DNA from: Desulfovibrio gilichinskyi
GTDB taxonomy: Bacteria; Desulfobacterota; Desulfovibrionia; Desulfovibrionales; Desulfovibrionaceae
Assembly (NCBI RefSeq): GCF_900177375.1
Contig: NZ_FWZU01000004.1
Location: 489,633-553,632, forward strand
Length of the DNA stretch: 64,000 nt
Reading direction: 5' to 3'
Part shown: positions 1 through 7,753 of the stretch, one piece after another
How positions within the stretch are numbered: the stretch's first letter is position 1
Layout of the letters: every line of letters begins with the position of its first letter
Program-made: the position numbers and the translations under genes
The notes under the pieces: generated by a model
The model's input: the letters and a program-made list of their open reading frames with translations, nothing else
Databases searched by the model: none
What the model was told of the DNA's origin: nothing

Positions 1-389
<389 letters not shown>

Positions 390-442
390 TTGAATTGTAG
401 TCGGCCCGGGATTTTAGAGCCTTAAACAATAGAGTGATCACC

Positions 443-1375
443 GTGATTGAAAGAAAAGCACATATATTCAACGTACAGAAATACAACATGTACGACGGAC
501 CCGGAGTGAGAACTCTGGTGTTCTTTAAAGGGTGTCCTCTTCGTTGTGAGTGGTGCTCAAATCCCGAAGGACAACTTCGTAAATTCCAAGTTCTATTTAA
601 AAAAGACCTCTGCGTTCATTGTGGTGCATGCGAGCCCGTCTGCCCGGTGGGAATCCATAAATTCTCACCGGGGGCTCGCCGCCACGAAATAGATCAGAAT
701 ATTGAATGTATCGGATGCCGGAAATGTGAACAAGTCTGCCCTCATTCGGCTCTGGCTGTGGTCGGAGAAGTAAAAACTATATCAGAACTGATGGATATAG
801 TGGAAGAGGATAGACCTTTTTATGAAATGTCAGGCGGCGGCGTCACCTTAGGCGGCGGGGAAGTCCTTATGCAGCCTGAAGCCGCGACTAATCTGTTAAT
901 GGCCTGCAAACAGAGAAACATTAACACCGCAATGGAAACTTGCGGGTATGCGCGCCTTGAAGTTGTGCAGAAAGTTGCGGAATTCACGGACCTTTTTCTC
1001 TTTGATGTGAAGCATATGAATTCCGAAAGACACCGTGAGATCACAGGCGTTCGCAATGAGATGATCCTAAGCAATCTGACATGGCTTCTTGATAACAAGT
1101 ACAACGTAAAAATCAGGATGCCGCTCTTAAAAGGCGTAAATGACGGCGAGCAGGAAATTCTTGATCTGATCAAATTGTTGAAACCTTATCAGGATTTTAA
1201 AAATTTCAAAGGCGTGGACCTTCTGCCGTATCACAAACTCGGGGTGAACAAGTACAGCCAGCTTGGTTGGGAGTACCCGATTGAAGGTGACCCGAAGCTT
1301 AGCGATGCTGATCTTGAACGCATTGAGAACAGCATTAAAAAATATAATTTTCCGGTTTCAGTGATCAGGCACTAA
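443..1375 (+). CDS. cutD: Glycyl radical enzyme activating enzyme (radical SAM activase), CutD-type
   Basis: Radical SAM activase that installs the glycyl radical on the lyase encoded just upstream. The N-terminal DGPGVRT stretch and the cluster motif CPLRCEWC (CxxxCxxC) bind the SAM-cleaving [4Fe-4S] cluster. A two-cluster ferredoxin-like insert follows (CVHCGACEPVC and CIGCRKCEQVC), typical of activases of the larger glycyl radical enzymes. SGGGVTLGGGE matches the SAM-binding glycine-rich strand. Length of about 310 residues is normal. Two GTG starts are possible, at 434 and 443, neither with a good ribosome binding site. The second gives the family-like N terminus MIERKAHIFNVQKY and is used here. 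No ATG lies before the conserved region. Confidence 0.95.
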   Translation: MIERKAHIFNVQKYNMYDGPGVRTLVFFKGCPLRCEWCSNPEGQLRKFQVLFKKDLCVHCGACEPVCPVGIHKFSPGARRHEIDQNIECIGCRKCEQVCPHSALAVVGEVKTISELMDIVEEDRPFYEMSGGGVTLGGGEVLMQPEAATNLLMACKQRNINTAMETCGYARLEVVQKVAEFTDLFLFDVKHMNSERHREITGVRNEMILSNLTWLLDNKYNVKIRMPLLKGVNDGEQEILDLIKLLKPYQDFKNFKGVDLLPYHKLGVNKYSQLGWEYPIEGDPKLSDADLERIENSIKKYNFPVSVIRH

Positions 1376-1420
1376 CAGGAACATGCGATACGCATTTTCA
1401 GTAATTGAGGAGAACACATT

Positions 1421-2023
1421 ATGGCGGCACTAGGATTTATTGAAACAAAGGGACTGCTTGCAGCGGTTGAAGGCGCAGATGCCATGCTTAAAGCTGCAGA
1501 TGTACACCTTCTTGAAAAAAATCTCGTGGGTGGCGGACTTGTCTCCATCACTATTGAAGGAGAAGTCTCCGCAGTAAAGGCATCCGTTGATGCTGCTGTT
1601 TCTGCTATAGGCCGTATTTGCGGATCAACACTTGTTTCGCAGCATGTCATTGCCCGTCCTGATGAGGAGCTTAAGCGGATTATTGCTACAAAGCCGGTTC
1701 AGGTTAATGCTCCGGAATTTAAAGAAGAAGCTAAAGTTGAACATGAAGAAGCTCCAGTTGAGGTTTCAGAACCTGCTGTCGAAATCAAGAAGGATTTAGA
1801 TAAAGTTGAGAATTTATCTAGTAATATTCTAGATAAAATTTCTGAGCCATCTGTAAAAGCAGAACCTGTTCGCTATCAAATTTCAGATTTAGAAAAGATG
1901 AAAATCGGTAAGCTGCGGCAGATTGCTCGCACCATGAGTGATCTTTCTCTGACCAGAGAAGAGATTAAATCTTCCGCGAAGAAAGCACTGATTGAAGCAA
2001 TTATTAAAGTTACAGGCAGATAA
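1421..2023 (+). CDS. BMC-H shell protein with long C-terminal extension (acidic linker plus Rho_N/SAP-like tail)
   Basis: Residues 1-90 form a standard hexamer-type BMC domain, very similar to the two 93-residue shell proteins of this operon (ALGFIETKGLLAAVEGADAM, GGGLVSI). A linker of about 60 residues rich in Glu, Val and Lys follows, then a basic helical tail at about 155-200 (LEKMKIGKLRQIARTMSDLS, ending KKALIEAIIKV). The tail resembles Rho N-terminal/SAP-type helix-extended-loop-helix motifs: L-x-x-M-x-I-x-x-L-R-x-I-A-R, then K-K-x-L-I-x-A-I. Extended shell proteins (PduK, EutK) exist in other BMC types, and the EutK tail is nucleic-acid-binding-like. The tail may bind a partner or nucleic acid, or organise cargo; none of this is shown. 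The start is well placed after GAGGAGAACACATT. Confidence 0.9.
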   Translation: MAALGFIETKGLLAAVEGADAMLKAADVHLLEKNLVGGGLVSITIEGEVSAVKASVDAAVSAIGRICGSTLVSQHVIARPDEELKRIIATKPVQVNAPEFKEEAKVEHEEAPVEVSEPAVEIKKDLDKVENLSSNILDKISEPSVKAEPVRYQISDLEKMKIGKLRQIARTMSDLSLTREEIKSSAKKALIEAIIKVTGR

Positions 2024-2035
2024 GGAGTATTCCAA

Positions 2036-3475
2036 ATGGTAGACAAAGATTTATTGTCCGTTCAGGAAGCGCGTTCACTTGTTCGTGCCGCTAAAAAGGC
2101 ACAGGCAGAACTTGCTTTACTCGATCAAGAACACATCGATTGCATTGTTAAGGCAATTTCCGAAGCAGCCAGATCTCAGGCTGAGTCTCTTGCAGCTCTT
2201 GCTGTTGAAGAAACAGGGTTCGGGAAAGTTCAGGACAAAACGGCTAAGAATATTCTTGCCAGTGAGCAGCTTTTCGAAGCTATCAAAGACATGAAAACCA
2301 TTGGTGTTCTTAGCGAAGACAAAGTTAAAAAAATCACTGAAATTGCTGTTCCAGTAGGTGTTATTGCAGGGATTGTTCCTTCAACCAACCCTACATCTAC
2401 AACTATTTATAAATCCATGATTTCCATCAAGTCAGGAAATGCGATTGTTTTCACTCCTCATCCCAGTGCTAAAAAATGCATCGGTAAGACTGTAGAAATA
2501 ATCCGCGCCGCTTTGTCCAAATGCGGAGTCAGCGAAGATCTCGTCAGCGTTATGAGTATTCCTACCATTCAGGGTAGCGGTGAACTTATGAAAGTTGCAG
2601 ATCTGATTCTTGCTACTGGCGGTCCCGGCATGGTTAAAGCTGCTTACAGCTCCGGTACTCCTGCTTTAGGTGTAGGTGCAGGTAACGTCCCAGCTTACAT
2701 CGAAAGAAGTGCCAACGTTGAAGATGCTGTCAGAAAGATCTTTATGAGTAAGACTTTTGACAACGGAACTATCTGCGCATCCGAACAGTCTATTGTTACT
2801 GAATCAGTTATTGCTGATAAAGTCAGAGCTGCTGTTATTGCTGAGGGTGGTTACTTCCTTGAAGGCGAGTGTCTTGAAAAGGTTAAACGAGTCATGGAAA
2901 GAGGAAACGGTTCCATGAATCCTGATATCGTCGGACGTGACGCTGCTTACATCGCTAAAATTGCAGGCATAACAATTCCTCACGGAGTTACTGTTCTGCT
3001 TTCAGATGAAAAAGGAATCGGACCTAAATATCCTTTCTCCAAGGAAAAACTCACCGGTCTCCTCGGTTTCTACGTAGTTGAAGACTGGAAAGAAGCTTGC
3101 GAGACATGTCACGCGCTTTTGGAAAATGGCGGTATCGGTCATTCTCTCTCCATTCATTCACAAAATGAAGAAGTTATCCGTGAGTTCGGTATCAAGAAGC
3201 CTGTCTCCAGACTGCTTGTAAACACTCCGTCCACACAGGGTGCTGTAGGTCTTTCAACCTCGCTCTTCCCTTCATTCACACTTGGTTGCGGAACAGTCGG
3301 CGGAAGTGCCACTTCTGATAACGTAACCCCTTTGAATCTGATGAACGTCAGAAGAATAGCTTACGATCTTGGAACTACAACCAGCCATCACGCTCATGAA
3401 GCGGCTGGATCGTCCACCCTCGACGTCAGTGCAATCACCGCAATGATCGTCGAACAGCTTAAACAGATGGTTTAA
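2036..3475 (+). CDS. cutF: CoA-acylating acetaldehyde dehydrogenase of the microcompartment (CutF/PduP/EutE family)
   Basis: Converts acetaldehyde, NAD+ and CoA to acetyl-CoA and NADH inside the shell. The aldehyde dehydrogenase fold is evident, with the catalytic Cys at about residue 247 in FDNGTICASEQ and an NAD-binding PSTNPT loop at about 115. The core ends near residue 440, followed by a flexible Ala/Ser/His segment and an amphipathic C-terminal helix (SAITAMIVEQLKQM). This is the position and pattern of an encapsulation peptide as known for glycyl-radical microcompartment aldehyde dehydrogenases; PduP carries its peptide at the N terminus instead. A strong AAGGAG sits 8 nt before the ATG, and the gene starts 12 nt after the preceding shell gene. 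Confidence 0.95.
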   Translation: MVDKDLLSVQEARSLVRAAKKAQAELALLDQEHIDCIVKAISEAARSQAESLAALAVEETGFGKVQDKTAKNILASEQLFEAIKDMKTIGVLSEDKVKKITEIAVPVGVIAGIVPSTNPTSTTIYKSMISIKSGNAIVFTPHPSAKKCIGKTVEIIRAALSKCGVSEDLVSVMSIPTIQGSGELMKVADLILATGGPGMVKAAYSSGTPALGVGAGNVPAYIERSANVEDAVRKIFMSKTFDNGTICASEQSIVTESVIADKVRAAVIAEGGYFLEGECLEKVKRVMERGNGSMNPDIVGRDAAYIAKIAGITIPHGVTVLLSDEKGIGPKYPFSKEKLTGLLGFYVVEDWKEACETCHALLENGGIGHSLSIHSQNEEVIREFGIKKPVSRLLVNTPSTQGAVGLSTSLFPSFTLGCGTVGGSATSDNVTPLNLMNVRRIAYDLGTTTSHHAHEAAGSSTLDVSAITAMIVEQLKQMV

Positions 3476-3541
3476 TTCCCTTATAAAAGGGAGTTTTGGC
3501 GGCATATTTAGCAGAAAATTGAACATTTAAAGGAGAATATC

Positions 3542-3823
3542 ATGTCATCTAACGCACTTGGAATGATTGAAACTAAAGGACTCGTCGGCGCAATTGAAGC
3601 AGCTGATGCAATGGTTAAAGCAGCAAACGTAACTCTGGTCGGTAAGACTCAGGTTGGCGGCGGTCTGGTTACTGTAATGGTTCGCGGAGATGTTGGAGCT
3701 GTTAAAGCTGCAACTGACGCCGGTGCTGTTGCTGCTAAAAACGTAGGTGAACTTATCAGTGTTCACGTTATTCCTCGCCCTCATGATGAAGTTGAAATCA
3801 TCCTTCCTAAAGCTGGAGAATAA
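3542..3823 (+). CDS. BMC-H hexameric shell protein (PduA/CutA type)
   Basis: A single BMC domain fills all 93 residues ([56 protein letters not shown]). Such proteins form the flat hexagonal tiles of the shell facets, with a central pore for small metabolites. It is nearly the same protein as the BMC-H gene at 7342, differing at only some fifteen positions, so it is a recent duplicate kept for dosage or mixed hexamers. The RBS AAAGGAG lies 6 nt before the ATG. A long intergenic hairpin follows the gene. Confidence 0.97.
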   Translation: MSSNALGMIETKGLVGAIEAADAMVKAANVTLVGKTQVGGGLVTVMVRGDVGAVKAATDAGAVAAKNVGELISVHVIPRPHDEVEIILPKAGE

Positions 3824-3883
3824 GCAGCATTGCAAGTCGCAGGAAGATTTTTTGTGAAAAGTCGACTCCTATGACTTTCAAAA

Positions 3884-3916
3884 GTGGAGGAGGGAAGGAT
3901 TCTTCCTTCCCTCCAC
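3884..3916 (+). other. Intercistronic stem-loop after BMC-H gene
   Basis: GTGGAGGAGGGAAGGA pairs with TCCTTCCCTCCAC across a very short loop, with a small bulge near the base. No T-tract follows the stem, so it is not a classical intrinsic terminator. Because it lies in a 190-nt gap directly after an abundant shell-protein gene, mRNA 3'-end protection or partial attenuation is plausible. It would help make more shell protein than PduL from one transcript. Confidence 0.5.
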
Positions 3917-4012
3917 TGCCCGCTGAGTAAGGTTTGCGAAGAATAGAACAGTACCGTGCAGAAGCAAGATACTTGAAAGAAACATCATTCAATATTTTTA
4001 AGTGAAGTGAAT

Positions 4013-4693
4013 ATGAACGAGAAAGCTATTAACGACATTTTGGAAGAGGTCGTCAGGAACGTCATTGACCAGCTTGGTGGCAAGACACCGAATGCTTCTG
4101 CGTGTGAGAAAACAAGTGATGTTATTCCGGTTGAGCTGTCTGGAAGACATGTTCATTTAAGTGAAGATGACGCCAAAGCTCTATTCGGCGGTCCTTTGAC
4201 TCTCACTAGGGAGCTTTCCCAGCCGGGACAGTTTCTGTGTAAAGAGCGTGTTCGTCTTATCGGACCTAAAGGCGTTATGGATAACGTGGCTGTGCTTGGA
4301 CCATCACGTTCCCATTCACAGGTGGAAATTTCTAAAACCGATGCCCGCATTCTCGGGATCAATGCCCCCGTGCGCCAGTCAGGTGACGTTGCCGGTACGC
4401 CCGGTATCATTCTGGCTTCCGAGATGAATATCGTCGGACTTGAAGAAGGCGTAATCGTCGCTGCCCGTCACATTCATATGTCTCCTGAAGATGCCAAAAA
4501 AATGTGTGTCTCCGACAATGAAAAGGTCAGTGTCCGCCTTGAAAGCGAACGTCCTGTTATTCTTGAAGATGTTGTAGTGCGCGTTAATGATGCATTCAAT
4601 CTGAGCATGCATATTGATCCTGATGAAGGAAACAGTGCAGGCTGGGACAAAAGTGTTTCCGGTAAAATCCTTTCTAAGGGATGGCGGAGCTAA
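4013..4693 (+). CDS. pduL: PduL-type phosphate propanoyl/acetyltransferase
   Basis: Microcompartment phosphotransacylase that turns acetyl-CoA into acetyl-phosphate and regenerates CoA inside the shell. Two PduL beta-barrel repeats are visible, each with conserved metal-binding His: SGRHVHLS at about 48 and AARHIHMS at about 155. The first 22 residues (EKAINDILEEVVRNVIDQL) form an amphipathic helix separated by a short linker from the core, the classical N-terminal encapsulation peptide of PduL. An in-frame GTG lies two codons upstream of the chosen ATG. Total length of about 226 residues is normal. Confidence 0.95.
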   Translation: MNEKAINDILEEVVRNVIDQLGGKTPNASACEKTSDVIPVELSGRHVHLSEDDAKALFGGPLTLTRELSQPGQFLCKERVRLIGPKGVMDNVAVLGPSRSHSQVEISKTDARILGINAPVRQSGDVAGTPGIILASEMNIVGLEEGVIVAARHIHMSPEDAKKMCVSDNEKVSVRLESERPVILEDVVVRVNDAFNLSMHIDPDEGNSAGWDKSVSGKILSKGWRS

Positions 4694-4695
4694 CA

Positions 4696-5517
4696 ATGGA
4701 CTTTTCAGTCATTGATCAAAAAATTTGTGCTCTTGAAGACTGCATTGAGAACACCGTTCCGGTAAGTGCCGATGAGAAACTCTTTGTGGGGGTTGACCTT
4801 GGTACAGCCTACATTGTGGTGGTTGTTCTGAACAGTAAGAAAGAGCCTGTGGCCTGTGCCATGGAATTTGCTCAAGTGATCAAAGACGGTCTGGTTGTTG
4901 ATTATACGGGAGCTACCCGTATTGTCCGTAAGCTTGTGAAACAGATTGAAGAGCGTCTCGGACGCACTTTGACCCACGCCGCTATCGCTGTCCCGCCCGG
5001 AACCGGGGAGAAAGATTGCGGAACTCACCGCTATGTTGTGGAAGGTGCGGGGCTCGAAGTTACCACGATTCTTGATGAGCCGACTGCTGCTAATGCTGTT
5101 CTCGGCATTGTGAACGGGGTTATTGTTGATATCGGCGGCGGTACTACCGGACTTTCTGTTCTTGAAGACAGCAAAGTAACTTATGTTGCCGACGAGGCTA
5201 CCGGCGGAACTCATCTGACGCTGGTTCTTGCCGGAAATTATAAGATCAGTTTTGAGGAAGCGGAAGAATTGAAGAAGCAGAAAGACCGTCAGGCAGAAAC
5301 GCTTGCTGTTGTTTTTCCGGTAATTCAAAAAATGGCTTCCATCGTCAGCAATCATATCGCAGGTCGCGAAATTTCAGCGATTTATCTGGTCGGCGGAACC
5401 TGCTGCCTTAAAAATATGGAGCAGGTGATGGAAAAGTCTATCGGCAAACCTGTTTTCAAGCCGGCGAATCCTTTTTTGGTAACCCCGCTGGGCATAGCCC
5501 TGAACTGCGAAGCCTAG
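4696..5517 (+). CDS. eutJ: EutJ-like chaperone/ATPase (actin-like fold)
   Basis: Actin/Hsp70-type ATPase domain protein of the EutJ family: phosphate-1 loop VGVDLGTAYIVVVV, phosphate-2 loop VIVDIGGGTTGLSV and adenosine motif YLVGGTCC are visible in order. EutJ proteins have only the ATPase half and no substrate-binding domain of DnaK; they are thought to help assemble or reactivate BMC enzymes, but the role is not well defined. The gene starts 2 nt after the PduL stop if ATG 4696 is used (RBS GCGGAG, 7 nt away). An upstream in-frame ATG at 4681 would overlap pduL by 13 nt. Confidence 0.93.
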   Translation: MDFSVIDQKICALEDCIENTVPVSADEKLFVGVDLGTAYIVVVVLNSKKEPVACAMEFAQVIKDGLVVDYTGATRIVRKLVKQIEERLGRTLTHAAIAVPPGTGEKDCGTHRYVVEGAGLEVTTILDEPTAANAVLGIVNGVIVDIGGGTTGLSVLEDSKVTYVADEATGGTHLTLVLAGNYKISFEEAEELKKQKDRQAETLAVVFPVIQKMASIVSNHIAGREISAIYLVGGTCCLKNMEQVMEKSIGKPVFKPANPFLVTPLGIALNCEA

Positions 5518-5526
5518 GAGAACCTC

Positions 5527-6120
5527 ATGGATATGAATGAACTGGTCCGCTCCATTACCGAAGAAGTTTTAAAGCAGCTTCGTAAAGATGAAAAGAAGGA
5601 TTGCGTCATGGTTTTAGCAGAAAGGGATAAATCTCTATCTCAGAAAATTCATGGCTGTCTGGCAGATGATTTTGAGCTTATTTTTTTCGGAGAAGATACT
5701 CAAAATAAAAAAATCTGTCGCTATATCCTCCCTTCTCTCTGTTGCAGCACCATGGCTGATTTAGCTCTGGGCAGGTGCTCCGGACCTGTCATGTCGGAAG
5801 TTTTGAGACTCCTTCTTAACGGCATTGAAGTAGAGGTTCTGAAGTTCGGATATAGAGATTTCAGCGAAACAGCAGCGGCTCCTCTGTTTAATCTTTATGA
5901 AGGCTACCGGGAAACTCTGGCAGGATTCGGTCTTAAAGAATTTCAGCCTAAGATGCCGGATACGATCAGATTCAGAGACACTCTTGTGACAGAAAAAGCG
6001 GTTACTGATGCTCATGAGCAGAAGGCTTCTATTCTCATGGTGCCTGTAACAGCTCAGATTACCCCTTTGGCAGCAGAAGTTGCTCAGGAACTGAAAATCA
6101 ACATTCAGAAGTGTTTGTGA
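5527..6120 (+). CDS. Uncharacterised BMC-associated protein with N-terminal encapsulation-like helix (PduM-like?)
   Basis: The first 18 residues (MNELVRSITEEVLKQL) form an amphipathic helix with the same hydrophobic spacing as the PduL leader and the aldehyde dehydrogenase tail, so this protein is probably lumen-targeted. The remainder has no motif that I can assign to an enzyme. It is Cys-containing (LPSLCCSTMADLALG) and ends in VTAQITPLAAEVAQELKINI, a TP-x-A...I-x-I pattern that recurs in several small BMC-associated proteins and also in the protein at 7001. PduM or a flavoprotein-like relative is the nearest guess. It lies between eutJ and the pentamer gene, with a 9-nt spacing on the 5' side. 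Confidence 0.8.
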   Translation: MDMNELVRSITEEVLKQLRKDEKKDCVMVLAERDKSLSQKIHGCLADDFELIFFGEDTQNKKICRYILPSLCCSTMADLALGRCSGPVMSEVLRLLLNGIEVEVLKFGYRDFSETAAAPLFNLYEGYRETLAGFGLKEFQPKMPDTIRFRDTLVTEKAVTDAHEQKASILMVPVTAQITPLAAEVAQELKINIQKCL

Positions 6121-6133
6121 GGATTATGAGCTT

Positions 6134-6445
6134 ATGATGATCTGCAAAGTTATCGGCAATGTCTGGGCTACCCGTAAAGAAGACACTTTGAGCGGACTGA
6201 AATTGATGGTCGTTCAACGGCTGGACGTCGCTAATAAAAGCGGTGAAGAAATTTTTGTCGCCGTTGATTGCGTTGGCGCAGGTATCGGAGACGAAGTGCT
6301 GGTTACAACCGGCAGTTCTGCGCGCAAGGCTCTCGATAATCAGGAAGCTCCTGTGGACGCATCTATTGTGGGCATCATTGACGAAGTGCAGGCCCAAATA
6401 AGCGAAATTTCTTCAGACGCTGTAAGCGGTCAGGATAAGGACTAA
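6134..6445 (+). CDS. eutN: BMC-P pentameric vertex protein (EutN/CcmL/PduN)
   Basis: Shell vertex protein: five copies form the pentamers that close the 12 corners of the polyhedral shell. The family signature is clear in MICKVIGNVWATRKEDTLSG and the oligonucleotide-binding-like core VAVDCVGAGIGDEVLVTTGSSAR. Length of 103 residues is slightly more than the usual 85-95 because of an acidic C-terminal tail. It is the only pentamer gene in the window. The start is one of two consecutive ATG codons. Confidence 0.96.
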   Translation: MMICKVIGNVWATRKEDTLSGLKLMVVQRLDVANKSGEEIFVAVDCVGAGIGDEVLVTTGSSARKALDNQEAPVDASIVGIIDEVQAQISEISSDAVSGQDKD

Positions 6446-6448
6446 ATT

Positions 6449-6997
6449 ATGGATACGCTGGGTATTGTGGAGAGCAAAACCATCGCCGCCGGAGTGGAAC
6501 TGGCGGATATGATGATGAAAGTAGCGGATGTTGAACTCGTTCGCGCCTCCACGATCTGTTCAGGTCGATACATGATTTATGTCTCCGGTGACCGTGAAGC
6601 TGTTGCAACCAGTGTACTTGCTGCTCAGGAATCGGGTCGCCCGCTTTCAGGTAGTTTTGTTATTTCGCAAATTTCTCCTCAGGTGATGGAAGTGCTTCGA
6701 AAAGACGCTGTCATTGATGAAGTGAATGCGCTGGGTGTTATTGAATGCCGCAATGTTTCTTCCGGAGTGATGGCGGCTGACAGTGCCGTTAAAAGATCAG
6801 CTGTTCAGCTTGCGCGCCTTGTTTCCGGTCAGGGCATAAACGGTAAATCATATTTCGTAATGAGCGGAGATGTCGCTTCTGTTGAAGAAGCTGCAGATGC
6901 TGCAAAGGAAGTTTTAGGTAAAAATCTTGTTGAGGCGGTTGTTATCCCCAGACCACACGCCTCGGTTGTAAGAGCTCTTATAAAAGGGGTGAGGTAA
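6449..6997 (+). CDS. BMC-T tandem-domain trimeric shell protein, PduT-like with pore cysteine
   Basis: Two fused BMC domains (about 1-90 and 92-182) make a pseudohexameric trimer. The first domain opens with TLGIVESKTIAAGVELADMM and carries a Cys in the pore-facing segment (RASTICSGRYMIYVSGD). In PduT the equivalent Cys of three subunits binds a [4Fe-4S] cluster in the pore. The second domain (NALGVIECRNVSSGVMAADS) has no Cys at that place. Together with the PduS-like protein it may pass electrons across the shell. The gene starts 4 nt after the pentamer gene. The cluster assignment is by family analogy. Confidence 0.93.
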   Translation: MDTLGIVESKTIAAGVELADMMMKVADVELVRASTICSGRYMIYVSGDREAVATSVLAAQESGRPLSGSFVISQISPQVMEVLRKDAVIDEVNALGVIECRNVSSGVMAADSAVKRSAVQLARLVSGQGINGKSYFVMSGDVASVEEAADAAKEVLGKNLVEAVVIPRPHASVVRALIKGVR

Positions 6998-7000
6998 AAC

Positions 7001-7315
7001 ATGAAAAAAATACTTGTTGAAGTGGGCAACCTCGAGTCCTTCATTTGTCAGGACAGTGCCAAGATCTATGTTGATAACAGCATGATCTTGACTCCCGGCG
7101 CAAAGGACGAGCTCAGCAAAAGAAAAATTGAAATTGTTCGCGGTTCAAAGCCGGATACAACCGTCTGTGAAGCCGCAGAGCACGGAACAGAAGGTTTTGA
7201 AAGATTTGTTCTGACTATCGCAGTTATGCTGAAAGAGCAGTTCGGAATTAATGACCCGGAACAGTTGCAGATTCTTAGCTATCAAGTTGCTAAGACCGTG
7301 AAAGAAAACATTTAA
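7001..7315 (+). CDS. Small uncharacterised BMC-locus protein
   Basis: A 104-residue soluble protein with no enzyme motif I can name. It contains [20 protein letters not shown] followed by IEIV, a pattern seen near the N termini of several ethanolamine- and propanediol-locus proteins, and a short Cys-bearing segment TTVCEAA. The C-terminal third is helical ([20 protein letters not shown]). It begins 4 nt after a BMC-T gene and precedes a BMC-H gene, so it is translated with the shell genes. A scaffold or adaptor role is possible, but the function is unknown. Confidence 0.8.
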   Translation: MKKILVEVGNLESFICQDSAKIYVDNSMILTPGAKDELSKRKIEIVRGSKPDTTVCEAAEHGTEGFERFVLTIAVMLKEQFGINDPEQLQILSYQVAKTVKENI

Positions 7316-7341
7316 GTATATTAAGTTATAAGGAGGATACC

Positions 7342-7623
7342 ATGATGAACGCACTTGGAATGGTTGAAACAAAAGGTTTGGTTGGAGCTGTTGAAGCTGC
7401 TGATGCTATGGTTAAAGCTGCTAATGTTAAACTTGTCGGCCGTGAACAGGTCGGTGGTGGATTGGTAACAGTTATGGTTCGCGGTGATGTAGGCGCAGTA
7501 AAAGCTGCAACAGACGCTGGTGCTGCCGCTGCTGCTAAAGTCGGCGAATTACTGAGTGTTCATGTAATTCCTCGTCCTCATAGCGAAGTTGAGCTGATTC
7601 TGCCTAAATGCAACTGCAAATAG
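7342..7623 (+). CDS. BMC-H hexameric shell protein (second copy)
   Basis: A 93-residue single-BMC-domain shell protein, almost the same as the gene product at 3542 through the core ([23 protein letters not shown]). It differs mainly at the C terminus, which ends LPKCNCK; the CxC pair is absent from the first copy and could bind metal or form disulfides. A very strong AGGAGG sits 5 nt before the ATG (two consecutive ATG codons). The gene is followed at once by the strongest terminator of the locus, so it closes a transcript. Confidence 0.97.
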   Translation: MMNALGMVETKGLVGAVEAADAMVKAANVKLVGREQVGGGLVTVMVRGDVGAVKAATDAGAAAAAKVGELLSVHVIPRPHSEVELILPKCNCK

Positions 7624-7639
7624 AGATAGATACTGTGCG

Positions 7640-7677
7640 GGACACAGGCTGCGCAATGTGCCTGTGTCCTTTTTTTT
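7640..7677 (+). terminator. Rho-independent terminator inside the BMC locus
   Basis: A 10-bp GC-rich stem GGACACAGGC / GCCTGTGTCC with a 10-nt loop runs straight into eight T residues. It lies 17 nt after the second BMC-H gene and divides the locus into a shell/lyase part and a redox part beginning with the alcohol dehydrogenase. Confidence 0.95.
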
Positions 7678-7753
7678 CAAGTATTCAAACACACAGTTAA
7701 ACAGTAACAAAATTAAATAAATTTTAAGTATATTGGATTAATTGGAGATTTAG

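Noticed and set aside
4705..5355. Long minus-strand frame of 216 codons opposite the EutJ-like gene
   Set aside because: It is antisense to a clear EutJ-family gene and has no domain or RBS.
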